Shown one piece after another: positions 11,365 to 23,520 of a DNA stretch of 64,000 bases (position 1 is the stretch's first letter; each line of letters begins with the position of its first letter). Source of the stretch: Apoderus coryli (Eukaryota; Arthropoda; Insecta; Coleoptera; Attelabidae); assembly GCA_911728435.2 (NCBI GenBank), contig OU452199.1:1116001-1180000 (forward strand), given 5' to 3'. The translations under genes were made by a program, and so were the position numbers. The notes below the pieces were generated by a model that ran no database searches, was not told the origin of the DNA, and saw only the letters and a list, made by a program, of their open reading frames with translations.

Positions 11365-13138
11365 CAGGGTGTCCTACGGTGGCAACCCATTAGATTATTT
11401 CAGAAACTACTTCGAATTGAGTTTTGAAAATTTCAGTGTCTATATTGTCAAATATGCTCTACTCAAATAATAGAATAGCAACAGCATAGCACTTCCGGTT
11501 ATACCGGAAATTGATGGCAACTTTGTTATTTTAAATGGAACACCCTATATATTATTACATTTTTGGATTCTATATAAGATTTCAGACATATTTCATGTAT
11601 GATGTCTTATACCTAACGTCAGTCGTTTTTGACTTATATCAAGATTTATGTCAAAATTGACAGTTTAGGACTCCATAAGAATTCCGTTTTTTCCTTGTAA
11701 ATCAGTATTATAATAATTATTTTGCAGGTATTTTCTTATCAGGTGGGATCTTCTTTTTCGAATTGACAAGACATTTACTGATTAGTTTTGTACAGGGTGG
11801 TCAAAAAAGTATATTGAAAACGGTGCAAGAAAAACAGTTGAAAGTATATTATTATTATTTTATCTTCCTTAGCATTAAAAAATAATGCAATTTTGTAATA
11901 GGTTATCATTTTCTAAAATGCATAGTTTTCGAAATATCGTCATTTTAAATTTTTCTGCAGCGCCTACCGTTTTCTCTCTGGAAGCTAGCTAATTAATTTA
12001 GTTAGCCATGAAATTATTGTCATTTTAACGTCAAACTAAACGTCAAATTAATAAAAATGAAAAATACTTATTGATATTATAAATTTATTATTAATTCATG
12101 GAGAATAAAATAAAGTGATTAATATCACCTGTAGAGTATTTAACGAGAGAAACCCCCATTTGCTAACGATGACTAGAGAAATTAGGAAGAATTTTGAGAA
12201 ATCATTTAGAACAGGTTGGGAGGTATACAAATCAAGTATTACAACGAACTAAGACTAAAATTTAAAATAATACAGCAGAAATGAACAGAAGATTAAACTA
12301 AATAAATTTTCGACTAAAAAAAGTTAATCAACTAACGAGAACAAAACTAATTTAATTGTTCGATATGACTCCCATTTAGTTTTAAACACTTTCAATAAAT
12401 TAAATTTGTGTGATTCTATTTCCACAGTGAGATGGTGCTCCATCTAACTGGTACCAATAACTTCTTCATTTCATGGCTAACTAAATTAATTAGCTAGCTT
12501 CCAGAGAGACAACGGTAGGCGCTGCAGAAAAATTTAAAATGACGATATTTCGAAAATTATGCATTTTAGAAAATGATAACCTATTACAAAATTGCATTAT
12601 TTTTTAATGCTAAGGAAGATAAAATAATAATAATATACCCATTCCATTTGAAAACATTGACTTTCAACACTTTTTCTTGAACCGTTTTCAATATAATTTT
12701 TTGACCACCCAGTATAAACTAATCAGAAAATGTCTTGTCAATTCGAAAAAGAGGATCCCACCTGATAAGAAAATACCTGCAAAATAATTATTAAATACTG
12801 ATTTACAAGGAAAAAACGGAATTCTTATGGAGCCCTAAACTGTCAATTTTGACATAAATCTTGATATAAGTCAGAAACGACTGACGTTGGGTATAGGACA
12901 TGATACATAAAATATGTCTAAATTCTTATTTAGAATCCCAAAATGTAATAATATATAGGGTTTTCTATTTAAAATAACAAAGTTGCCATCAACTTCCGGT
13001 ATAACCGGAAGTGCTATGCTGTTGCTATTCTATTATTTGAGTAGAGCATATTTGACAATATAGACACTGAAATTTTCAAAATTCAATTCGAAGTAGTTTC
13101 TGAAATAATCTAATGGGTTGCCACCGTAGGACACCCTG
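11365..13138. mobile_element. Large foldback element with ~650-bp inverted arms
   Basis: The left arm (11,365-12,013) is repeated in reverse complement as the right arm (12,469-13,138) with few mismatches and one extra segment of about 20 bp near 12,640 in the right arm. The ends are CAGGGTGTCCTACGGTGGCA and its complement, each flanked by TA, which fits a TA target duplication of Tc1/mariner-like elements. The core (12,014-12,468) holds a transposase scrap on the minus strand. The arms themselves contain a further internal CAGGGTGGTCA motif, which hints at nested assembly. Confidence 0.9.
12411..12455 (-). pseudogene. DDE transposase scrap (QLDGAPSH motif)
   Basis: The minus strand reads WYQLDGAPSHCGNRI, close to the QQDGAPAH box that carries the second catalytic aspartate in Tc1/mariner-like insect transposases. 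Stops and frame changes follow at once. It is the only coding trace in the core of the foldback element and suggests that the arms surrounded a transposase gene. Confidence 0.6.
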
Positions 13139-13140
13139 TA

Positions 13141-13510
13141 TATGTAATATATTACACAGGGTGTTAATTAGTATCTGGCCAAACTTCAGGGGGTGATTCT
13201 TTGAGTGATTTTAAGGTAAAAAGTTCATATAAGCAGGTGTCCGGAAATGCATAGTTTTCAAGATACAGGGTGTCAAAAAAATTTTTTTTTACATTTATTT
13301 ATTAACACCTATCTCAAATACCTGTAGACCGATTTTGTTGAAATTTGGCAGTATTATGAAGTATGATAACACGCTAAGTTAGCATCAATTGATTGTTGAT
13401 TATGACTTCCAGTGGCGTCGTAAGGGGCAGTTTCACGAATAAAAATAACAAAAAAAAAATGTGCGCCACTGACTTTTTTAAAATTAAAAAAATTATTTTT
13501 GCAATAAGCC
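13141..13510. other. Repeat-like sequence with CAGGGTGT ends
   Basis: The stretch begins ACAGGGTGTTAATTAGT and has a second CAGGGTGTC at 13,266. These are termini typical of short insect DNA elements. I see no matching inverted end, so the boundaries are uncertain. No gene. Confidence 0.4.
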
Positions 13511-13514
13511 ATTA

Positions 13515-13811
13515 AAAATACAACTGATCCGCCGTATAGTCCTGAATTGGCACCGAATGACTTCATTTTATTCCCGAACGTAAAAAACAAACTGAGAGGT
13601 CAACGTTTTTCGACACCTGAAGAAGCGGTTGCATGTTTTAGAGATACCTCAATCAGAATGGCAAAAGTGCTTCCACAATTGGTTCAAACGCATGCAAAAG
13701 TGTATAGATCTTCATGGGGAGTATTTTGAACAACAATAAAGTGATTTTCGATGATTAATATTTGTTTTTGTTCTCTAATCCCGAAGTATAAAAGGCAACC
13801 CTCGTAGTAAA
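13515..13811 (+). mobile_element. mariner 3' end
   Basis: The plus strand reads SPELAPNDFILFPNVKNKL, then GQRFSTPEEAVACF and, after a gap, the C-terminal QTHAKVYRSSW segment. It includes the last Asp of the mariner DD34D catalytic triad. The terminal repeat ends at GGCAACCCTCGTA near 13,811. The same 3' end recurs at 63,541-63,678. Confidence 0.85.
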
Positions 13812-14639
13812 TAAACGACATACAATTTCACACAATTCCCAAAAACAGTACCAGCAATGATCCCACGCAGATTAAATTTTAAGATCTAGTTTACGTTTGA
13901 TCACAGTAGCGACCCAAGTCAGCACAAATTAAGTAAAAAAAACACAATTAAATATCATTAATTCTGTATATTGTTCCAGCTTCCATCCCCTTTCCCCTTT
14001 GATTTGCTTTTAACCTTCAATACATTTTCATAAACTGCAGAAGCATCAGGGATAACATAATAGCAGGTACTATGCATTATCTAAAATCACCTGAACTACA
14101 TCTATCAACATGTTCTTGACATGTTTTTTTTTGTGTCATTAAATGATGAATTTACATCTGTCTCATATAATGTCTCATCATTTATCACTTGAAATACCAG
14201 CCAACTGGAAGAATTAAAAGGTATTAGAGATGGTTATCAATGCAACGCACACAGTCTTGCTCTTTATTATAAATGTATCTGTGCATTTTTCATGAAGAAA
14301 TCATGAAGAATTTAATGTGTGGAGACCATTGATCACGTATTTACTATTATGGTGATGGTTTGTTTATTGCTTTATTCAATTACCTACTTGGGATTTACTT
14401 TAATTATTTATAGAATGATATTTAAACTCGATTAAATCTTACAGTAATCACAGGAACATACGATTGATAATGATTTGAATGGTAAAGATCTTTCAGTGAC
14501 ACCTGTTTTACCAGTGATCTTTAATTTTAAATTACGAAAATACTGTTGAATGAACGAAGAAAGTGGAGCTCCTTCAATCAATGAATATCTTTTGATAATA
14601 ATTTTATGTTTACATTTAAGAAACAAATTTCCTTAGAGG
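13812..14639. other. No gene recognised
   Basis: AT-rich sequence with no plausible frame or repeat that I can define. Confidence 0.5.
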
Positions 14640-15563
14640 AAGAGTTGAAGCAAATGCTCCACCAATAAATGAATGAATGAGTTGGATAAACTTCCCTGCG
14701 TTGGCCTCTGAAGGGTTGATAAACCTTTTTGATTGTCTTAGGCCTGGAGTGTTTCTCCAGTAGAACTTAAGTTGTTCCTTTTCCCATCTCCGAAGCTCTT
14801 CCTTCATATGGCTTTTTGGAAGGCCAAAGATGGGTTCCGGGCCGCAGAACGGAGCGTTTGCGCCCTCTTTTGCAAGTTGGTCCGCCGCTTCGTTCCCCTC
14901 TATGCCTTCATGTCCTGGCCCCAATGTCAGAGTAATCTTTGTTCCCTGAGCTGCCAGTTGCTTTAAGGTCTGTTTGCATTCCCATGCTAGCTTTGACGTG
15001 AAGGTGTAAAACCTCAGTGCTTTTAACGCATCTTGACTGTCTGACATAATATTGATCTGCGGTTCCGGGATGCCTCTCTGCAGGCATTCTTAAGCACAAC
15101 GATTAATAGCGTTGATCTCTGCTTGGAATATAGTAGGACTTTTCCCGAGAGATTCAGAGAGCTTGCAATTAGGTCCTCCCATGCCTGTGTTCTCTTCTCT
15201 TCCTTTTGAACCGTCTGTATACCAGACGGATGTGTTTTCTGGAAATCGTGGTTCCCCATTTAACCATTTTGGCGGTCTGCAATGACCACTTCAAATGGGA
15301 TTTCAAAATCATGTTTGCGTGGCAAAGCGTCCGACGGTTTTCTTCCTGAATCCAAAGGTATTAGATTCAGGATTCCCATGTGTCCCTCTAGATCGCCAGA
15401 TTTATATTCCATTACCTGTGCCAGTTTCAGAGCGCTAATTGCTGCCTCTTTTTTGACTAGGACAGGCAAAGGTATTAGATGCAGCAACGTTTCCCTAGCT
15501 GCTGTGGGGCAAGTTCGCATTGCCCCTGTTATTCCTAAACATGCAAGCTGTTGCCACTTTTAA
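14640..15563 (-). mobile_element. RNase H-bearing LINE fragment
   Basis: The minus strand encodes the same family as 21,873-23,260: LDSGRKPSDALPRKHDFEIP, a TDGSKG-type box with a frame change, SDSQDALKAL, GPGHEGIEGNEAADQLAKEG, and KSHMKEELRRWEKEQLK. The copy stops near 14,640, so the zinc-knuckle end is missing. Frameshifts fall near 15,050 and 15,260. Confidence 0.85.
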
Positions 15564-16697
15564 GTATAAGTATAAGCGAATTTTATTTAATATTTACCTA
15601 ACTATTATTAAAGTCTATCTTCACTCTAACACTGAAATGTCCATACTTGAATATATCTGAAAATAAACACCAAATAATTTTAAATTTTATAGTAAAAACC
15701 AATTTCAGATGAAATGTACTCTCACCTATTGGCTGCTCTCTTTCAAAGAGAAAACTATAATGATTTTCCCAGTCTCTGTTTATAAACAGTTTCGTTCTAC
15801 ATAAATTTTCGTTTCGTTCTACATATATTTAATAGGTACATGAATTTCCTCCGACTGTATCAGCGCTAATAAATAATACTGTCTGTTCTTGGAACAATAA
15901 ATGTTTTTAATTATTTTCGTATTATTATCAGCTAATATTTCGTTCTACATAAATTTAAGATATTAATTTCCTACGACTGTATCAGCGCTAATAAGTACTG
16001 TAACATTTCTTGGTGAAATAAGTATTTTGAAGATTTTCATTTTTCAATTTATTTGTTTGGTATTTACTGTGATTATTACGAATTGTTTGATAATAATTAG
16101 TATCAGCTAGATCTTTAAAATTTGATGTACTGGAGTTTAAGTAGTTCTTAAGTATATTAATTTTCACTAAATCCACTTCTGCCTCTGAATTTTATTTGCA
16201 GTACATACCAAATCGACCGAAATCTCGTCCCCCTCTGATCAATCTCAAGTTCTGAGCTATCTGGTAGTAGGTTTCCCATTTAAAGTTTCGCTTCTTAGGT
16301 ATTCGTCTATTATCTTTTCCATAGTTTAAGGGTACATAAAACTCATCAAATCTTCGTGATTACTTAGGCTGATTTTTTATTCCTAATAGAAACAAACCAT
16401 TTTGCAAAACAGAGTTTAACAAAACATGCAATAAAGAATTAATAAATTACATAATGAAGATAAACGATCACTATTAATATTTTTTCGTGTTTGTTTTAAT
16501 TGAAACAAATAATTTAATATTAATGAGTTATAAGAGCGTATCCTGTTAGGAAGTGATTTGTGCAACTCGTGCGTGAAACGATGCTACAAAAAAAAAACAT
16601 TTTGTTTAGTTGGTGTAAAAGCTGGAATGTAGAGGAAAACCCATGCCTGGAACCGAATATCAGTTTGTGATTACAAGAACATACAGTATGTCCATGG
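15564..16697. other. No gene; short direct repeat
   Basis: No coding frame. About 65-70 bp at 15,811-15,882 (CGTTCTACATATATTTAATA, later CGACTGTATCAGCGCTAATA) recurs at 15,938-16,001 with small indels, so this is a short tandem-type repeat with a period of about 125 bp. Confidence 0.6.
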
Positions 16698-16889
16698 ATG
16701 CGGTTAACAAGAGGGCAAATGGTGTGTGTGACTCAACTTTGGCCCAAAAAGAAATATGCAGTGCAGGATGATGCGAATTTTACGCTAAGAGACCGAAAAA
16801 TGACTGTTGGCTTTTTGTAAAGCCTTGATTAATAAAAATTATTTTTATTCTTTCAATTCTTGATCCATTTGTCCCCTTGTTAACCGCAT
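16698..16889. mobile_element. Small inverted-repeat element (MITE-like)
   Basis: A 25-bp sequence ATGCGGTTAACAAGAGGGCA(AATGG) at 16,698-16,722 is matched in reverse complement at 16,865-16,889 with two differences. The 192-bp unit has no coding capacity. No clear target duplication is visible outside the repeats. Confidence 0.65.
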
Positions 16890-16955
16890 CATTTTAATTC
16901 ATTTGTGCATGTCCGCATTTTATCACTTTTACTTAATTATTACCTTTACATTAGA

Positions 16956-17515
16956 GCTGCTTTCTTTCGCTAGTTTTCTTGATCCGGATTTATTAATCAG
17001 GATTTGTTGGATTTCTGAATCGTGATTCTTTTCATTAAACGAAAGAATGATAAGTTTACCTAAAATAGACAAGGGGATTACGGATCCGGATCGTGATGGG
17101 CGCTAAAGTGGGGATCAATCAGGAAATGCGTTTTTACCGAAAGAACATGATCAGTGAATCGACACGCGTTTGGATCCTGATATCAGAAGCTATCAGAAGA
17201 TATCAGAGCTATTAGATAGCTGCTTTCTTTCTCTAGTTTTCTTGATTCGGAATTATTAATCAGGATTTGTTGGATATCTGAATCGTGACTCTTTTCATTA
17301 AACGAAAGAACGATAAGTTTACCTCAAATAGGCACGGGGATTATGGATCCGGATCGTGATGGGCGCTAAACTGGGGATCAATCAGGAAATGCGTTTTTAA
17401 CGAAAAAACATGATCAGTGAATCCACACACGTTTGGATCCTGATATCAGAAGATATCAGAGCTATTAGATAGCTGCTTTCTTTCGCTAGTTTTCTTGATC
17501 CGGATTTATTTATCA
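16956..17515. repeat. Tandem repeat, ~253-263-bp unit, 2.2 copies
   Basis: Units start with GCTGCTTTCTTTCGCTAG at 16,956, 17,219 and 17,472. The first two are complete and over 90% alike by eye; the 10-bp length difference is an extra AGAAGCTATC-type step in a short TATCAGAAG subrepeat. The third breaks off after about 44 bp. The unit contains GGATCCGGATC and several GATATC-like palindromic steps, but no frame. Confidence 0.9.
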
Positions 17516-17833
17516 ATCAAAACATTACAATTCCCTATCGTAAGCTATTAAGAAGCAGTCAAAATTTAGGCATAATTTTGTATTTTATTCTCATTAATAT
17601 ATGAAAGAATTATTTGTTCCTTAATTTAACTTTCTATTTGTTATTACAAAAATGTTCCTATGTTTAGAATAAATTACATATTTATAGACTAAATCGTTAA
17701 ACCAAAAAGTTGGATTGTTCGTTGTAAATATATTAAAAATAAATTAAAACTCCGTTTGTTTTTTTGTGTTATTCAATATTTTTATATAAAATGTTGTCAA
17801 AAAGAAATTACAAAATTATTCGATTCAACGTAA

Positions 17834-17869
17834 GTTTCGGCGACAGAAAGCGGCATAGTTCGCCGAAAC
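17834..17869. other. Perfect 10-bp stem hairpin
   Basis: GTTTCGGCGA (17,834-17,843) pairs with TCGCCGAAAC (17,860-17,869) over a 16-base loop. It may be a scrap of a mobile element end. There is no neighbouring gene whose transcript it would clearly terminate. Confidence 0.6.
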
Positions 17870-18107
17870 GTGCATTATTGTATCGTATAATTTTGTAAGT
17901 TATATTTGACCACAATATTTAATATTAAAAAACACCCAAATGTTTATATTTTTTGGTTTAACTATTTAACAAAAAGGGCATTATTTTTTCATCAAACTTT
18001 TGTACCAACCCAACAATGGAAATCTGGTAGTTTTATTGATTTATTCCATACATTTTATCAACGTATATTTCACGTTACAAAAATATATAAAAGCAACATT
18101 AAATAAC

Positions 18108-18295
18108 GTGAAATCAAACGTTATTTAAACGTTTCTAAAATGCGTAATTAATACGATTACACAAACGTTAATTATTACCTTTTAAAAAACGATAAATGCA
18201 TGTATATCTAAAACATGCATTTGTCCTTTTTTAAAAGCTTGCGTAATCGTATTATTAACGTATTTTAGAACCGTTTACATAACGTTTGATTTCAC
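18108..18295. mobile_element. 188-bp near-perfect palindrome (foldback element)
   Basis: GTGAAATCAAACGTTATTTA at 18,108 returns as its reverse complement ending at 18,295. The arms are about 85-90 bp with a loop of about nine bases (ATATCTAAA) near 18,204-18,212. Related motifs (TTTCACGTTAC and GTAACGTGAAA) flank it at 18,069 and 18,376, which suggests a larger, partly decayed inverted structure of roughly 320 bp. Confidence 0.85.
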
Positions 18296-20604
18296 CGTTG
18301 AATATATATATACATAAATACGTTCAATACACGTTTTTTTAAAGCATTTAACTAACGTTTCGTTATTCGTGTTCTGTAACGTGAAAAAGCGCGACATATA
18401 AAAGTAAAATGTACGTATTTAATGTACCTTTTTTTGGAAAGGTGTTTTGTATTGATAAACATTAAATAAACCTATGTGTGTTTACTGGGTAAAAGCTGCT
18501 GCAAATATGGTTACGTTAGATATGTTGCCGAAGAAATATACGAGAACTGATCAAGACAAATATATTTCTTCACATACTTTGCAAAAACATAACTGGTGAT
18601 CCTTGTCTGATCTCATTCATCGCAAAAATAGGTTTAGGATAATAATTTTCTGTTTTAGAAACCCCTAAATGACACGAAGGCAAAAAGATAAAATAATAAC
18701 GAAAGTAGATAGGTAGGTAGGTACCTGTACATATAGAAATAAATGGAAAAAGAAAGAACTAGAGTTTGTTTCTTGGTCGTCGTGGTCGGTCGGCAGATTC
18801 TGTGTATACCTACTTATGTATATATGTAGATAGATAGTGCGGTGCGTGGTCAGATGGCAGTTTTGCGAGTTATGGTCGAGATCGGTTGCGACGCATACAG
18901 TTCACCAGCACATTTTTTTACATTATTTTATGTATTATGCTTTGCTTTAGCTCTTGGCTTTTACCTATATAGAAGCCAAGTAGTAAAGATACACAGTGAA
19001 AATGCCGACGACCAACCACATAGTACAGGAACGCATTATTTCCTTCAGATAATATGCAGAACGTTAAAATACATTTAGAACAACGAGAAAGGTCTTTAAT
19101 TATGCTAAATATGGGCTAAGAATAACCCTAATACAGTTTTCATCATGTTGAAACTGCGTCCTTCACTTTGCTCGTCTTCCCACAGAGTTCTTTCTTCATT
19201 TTAAGGAACAAATAATAATGGCTCAGTGTCAGCTCTGAACTATAATATTAAAGCATGACAGCCAGCATATTCCCCCTAATTAAAATTTGAAAAAAAAACT
19301 GTGGTTGTATCTGTGCCAATATCTACAGTTGCGATTGCATTATTTATTTCTCAAATTCTTTACAATTTTAGTATATAAGTTTATACTGTACAATATCTCC
19401 TGAATGCGTCCCTGTGCCATTGATCTGTCAGTAGATTATCTTAGCTAGGTAGTTACATTAGGACTTGCTGTCATCAGCTACTGCGGTGTGGTGACATCTG
19501 GTGGCCAAACCAACGGTGCGCGGCTGTCACCTGCCTTTTCGTGTGTGTGTGTATCTTTTTCCGCGAACAGAAATAACAGCATAAAAAAAAACAAATAATA
19601 AATATGTCGTTACAGGGTAATGTTCGATATTTCAAATTGTCTGCGGTTACTTGCCAGCAACAGTAAATTTTCTTTTAACACTTCGCGCTCAGTTAACGAA
19701 AAGAAACACCATTTTAATTTTATGTCAAACTGTCATGTCAAAATGTTGTTGCCAACGATAAAATATTAAAATATCTAGTAAACGTTGGAAACAATATTTT
19801 GTCATTAAAGTAGTTTGACATCTGATTTGGGTAAAATTAAAATGGCATTCTGCAAAAATAATATTTCATTAGTTGAGATGAAAATACAGCTTGAAGACAC
19901 AGAAACTAACGAAAAGATCTAAATCAAAGGAAAACTAGTCAAAAATACACGATGTGTCAATAATATTACAAGTCTGATGGTTCAACAGAGGACGTAAGCA
20001 TTCGCCATGACAATCATCTGGTAGTACGTGTCGTGAAGCTTTATTTTTCCATACTTCATCATTTTTTATTGTCGTGAGCAGCAGATACCAGGGCATACAA
20101 ACTTACTTTGGACTTTTCAGGATTCATTTTTAACAAGAAACAGGAAATGTGATTTGATTCAAATTTCCAACATTCACGAAGAGCTTATACTAGAGTGAGA
20201 TACCGCTTTATTATTCAAGGTTATGAGGCTGCAGTGGACACTTCCAAAAAAAAAGTTATAAAAAAGTTTCCTACGTTATTTTTGTGGTTATTTATTTTAT
20301 GGTCCATAGCTTTGAATATAAAATGAGAGGAAGGACTATAATAGCAACAGACGTGCGACCAGAATGGATGTTGCATATGGCGGACTAGTATATCCGATTT
20401 CGCAGTGACGCAGGACCATAAAATATTATTAATATACAATAACAAACATTTCTTGAATTATCATCACTATTTTATATACAAAATGTTTTCAATCTGATGG
20501 AACAAAACTGACAAAAACGATCACTTATTTATTGACCTTTAAATAAAATTCCTAATTGTATGTACATATTTCTAATTTTTTCGTCATTTACCGTATTTTT
20601 ACTA
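18296..20604. other. No gene recognised
   Basis: A 2.3-kb AT-rich stretch. One 78-codon frame (18,842-19,078) has a hydrophobic run, but neither splice context nor family resemblance supports it as a gene. Confidence 0.5.
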
Positions 20605-20924
20605 GGGAGTTAAAGTTGTACATGAGACGAGACGTATCTATGCTGACGTAACGGAAATTATCTAGGATAAGTCAATTGAAAAATCTAGGACCAAAAATAA
20701 GTTAAAGTTTGATTAGCAACGTAATTTTCTCTTAGGTTATGTTTATATTTGGTCATACAATCGAGGATTTCCGGTAGAATGCGTTCTCGTCTGCATGACA
20801 CGTAAGAGACCGTATCGATACGGCATACGTATTCGCAAACGAGATGAAAAATACATCTGCGCATGCCTAGCTGTCAATAGATACCTACGTATACGTTCTT
20901 GTCTCATGAACAACTTTAACTCCC
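20605..20924. mobile_element. 320-bp MITE with ~35-bp inverted ends
   Basis: GGGAGTTAAAGTTGTACATG at 20,605 is matched by the reverse complement ending at 20,924 (CAACTTTAACTCCC). Similarity continues for about 35 bp through an ATGAGACGAGACGTAT-like part. Both ends are flanked by TA, a Tc1/mariner-type target duplication. No coding capacity. Confidence 0.8.
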
Positions 20925-20926
20925 TA

Positions 20927-21872
20927 CTAACATAATTTATTCGCGTGATAAAATAACAGTTGCAAATAGATAGAAAATCTAAAATGAATGCAGACCAATT
21001 GAATACAAAACAGAACTGTCTGTTTTATTTACAAATCAAATCTTCCTAATTTTAACCTCTTTTACGCAAGGCAACTTTTGATGGTTAACCTTTAAATGCC
21101 CTTGAAAAACTATGACTTTATTTCCAAATTTTTCGGATATATTACAAAACCTCTTGAATAAATTACGTACTATTGAAACGTAACTCCAGAATTTTTATTT
21201 TTAGGTGTCAGGGAACAACCACAGGCTTCACAACTACAATTTTTGTTATAATCTATGAAATATTTTCTAGCACTATTTTACGTATTTACATTTTATAATT
21301 GGACACTCATAAACACAGTTAAAATACTTCACCTCGTGTCGGCACGTCTGATGTACGTGGGTTCAAAGCAATTCGCCGTCCTTATCCCGCCCTGAATTAT
21401 AGTATAGTATCTAATAGTATATATTATAGATGTAGTATAATATAGTAGCGGGCCAGAAATGAGCTGGGAATGCGTCTAGTAACGCTTCTTGTCTATAGTT
21501 AATATTCGATGCTCATAAATACCCAAATTTACTTATACTCTAAATAAAGGACTCAAAACTGCAAAAAACCTTAAAACATCCAGCTTTGCTTCTACAAATT
21601 ACAACGTACAATCAAAACAATGAGTCATATGTGGCTGTTCAACATGGCCGTTTCCGTCGCACATTCTATTTATCATAGTCAGCGCAAAGAACCTTCTGCC
21701 TGTCACTTTATATTCAAAGGTTCACAGCGGTGCCGATCATAACGCATGCGCAAAGTGCAAATATCCGGGAAACCAAACCTCAACCAACCTTTGGGGTAGC
21801 ACCATCCATCAATACGGTGAATCGCAGTTTAACCAAATCTCTCTCGCACAAAAGCCAGCTTAAAGTGTTTGA
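20927..21872. other. No gene recognised
   Basis: AT-rich sequence including a TAGTATA-rich low-complexity patch near 21,400-21,450. No frame or repeat pair is identified. Confidence 0.5.
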
Positions 21873-23260
21873 GTGGCCTTAAAGACAGGAGTAATCCTGG
21901 ATAAACGACTAATCTGGAATCAGCATATAGAGAAAACCATATCGAAAGCCACAGCGGCCATATGGACGTGTTATAGGCTACTTGGTAGGACTTGGGGGCT
22001 AAAGCCAAAGCTCAAATACTGGGTGTACCAAACAGTCATTAAACCCATGGTTACATACCCTCATTAGTATGGTGGCCAAAAGTTAATATTAAGCATACAC
22101 AATGCCGTCTTCAAAAGTTGCCTAGTCCTAGTCAAAAAAAGGCAGCAATTAGCGCTCTGAAACTGGCACAGGTAATGGAATACAAATCTGGCGATCTAGA
22201 GGGACACATGGGAATCCTGAATCTAATACCTTTGGATTCAGGAAGAAAACCGTCGGACGCTTTGCCACGCAAAAATGATTTTGAAATCCCAGTTGAAGTG
22301 ATCATTGCAGACCGTCAAAATTGGCTAAATGGGGAACCACGATTCCCAGAAAACACATCCGTCTGATATACGGACGGTTCAAAAGGAATAGAAGGGAACT
22401 CAGGCATGGGAGTATACAAGCCTAATTGCAGGCTCTCTGAATCTCTCGGGAAAAGTCCTACTATATTCCAAGCAGAGATCAACGCTATTAATCGATGTGC
22501 TTAAGAATGCCTGCAGCGAGGCATCCCGGAACGGCAGATCAATATTATGTCAGACAGTCAAGCTGCGTTAAAAGCACTGAGGTTTTACACCTTCACGTCA
22601 AAGCTAGCATGGGAATGCAAACAGACCCTTAAGCAACTGGCAGCTCAGGGGAAAAAGATTACTCTGACATGGGTGCCAGGACATGAAGGCATAGAGGGGA
22701 ACGAAGCGACGGACCAACTTGCAAAAGAGGGCGCAAACGCTCCGTTCTGCGGCCCGGAAACCATATTTGGCTTTCCAAAAAGCCATATGAAGGAAGAACT
22801 TCGGAAATGGGAAAAGGAACAACTTAAGTCGTACTGGAGAAACACTCCAGGCCTAAGACAATCAAAAAGGTTTATCAAACCTTCAGAGGCCAACGCAGGG
22901 AAGCTTATCCAACTAGAGAGAAGCGACCTAAGGCAAATTACAGGCCTTTTTACGGGACACCACCCAGTGAAGTACCATCTCAAAAAGATGGGCCTAACCG
23001 AGGACGACACTTGTCGGTTTTGCGAAGACGCAACAGAGACAACAGAACACGTGCTCTGTGAATGAATGGCACTTTTCTGCAAAAGGCTAGAACACCTTGG
23101 AGGGGTGACGCTAACACCCGACGAGGCAAGGAATTTAGCCCCCAGAGAAATCATCAACTTTATGAAAAGTGTGGGACAGCTGGGCAATTCAAAGATCTTC
23201 TGCAGGTCGAAGTGAGGGGAGGCCAAACCGCCTAACCGACTCCGATAAACCAATCTACAA
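21873..23260 (+). mobile_element. RNase H-bearing LINE, best copy of the family
   Basis: A short thumb-region frame (KTGVILDKRLIWNQHIEK, then LLGRTWGLKPKLKYW) is joined, with a deletion and frame changes near 22,100, to an RNase H domain. The four motifs are TDGSKG (just after an in-frame TGA near 22,365), FQAEINAI, SDSQAALKAL and WVPGHEGIEGNEATDQLAKE. A C-terminal CRFCEDATETTEHVLC zinc-knuckle-like segment follows, with a stop at 23,063 just behind it. RNase H places it in the I/R1/LOA side of LINEs. It is inactive: the RT core is missing and stops interrupt it. Confidence 0.88.
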
Positions 23261-23520
23261 TCTTGAGTGGCCTTGCAACGCACCATTACCTGGTAAACCA
23301 ATTTTAAATAAAACATAACAATGCAACATCCAAGTATATAATTTTTATTGAAAAATATAAAAGGAATGTTCATATTAAAGTGCTTTCTCAACAACAACAT
23401 TATCATTATAAGTTAAAATTACAAAAAAAAATACTGATTAAAATTTGACAAAGAAAATAAAATAAAAAATACTATTAAAACAATAAGAAATTCAACTACA
23501 ACATATAAATCATTCGATAC
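23261..23520. other. Probable 3' flank of the Gclm gene
   Basis: AT-rich sequence between the LINE end and the Gclm stop codon. On the minus strand an AATAAAA-type signal lies near 23,345, which could serve as a polyadenylation site. Confidence 0.4.

Noticed and set aside
13354..13590. 78-codon minus-strand frame
   Set aside because: It runs across repeat sequence and is antisense to the mariner fragment.
16100..16180. CRISPR array or bacterial genes
   Set aside because: Nothing in the window has regular short repeats with unique spacers; gene structure is clearly eukaryotic.
18842..19078. A 78-codon frame with a hydrophobic stretch
   Set aside because: No splice context, no family resemblance, and the length is expected by chance in open sequence.
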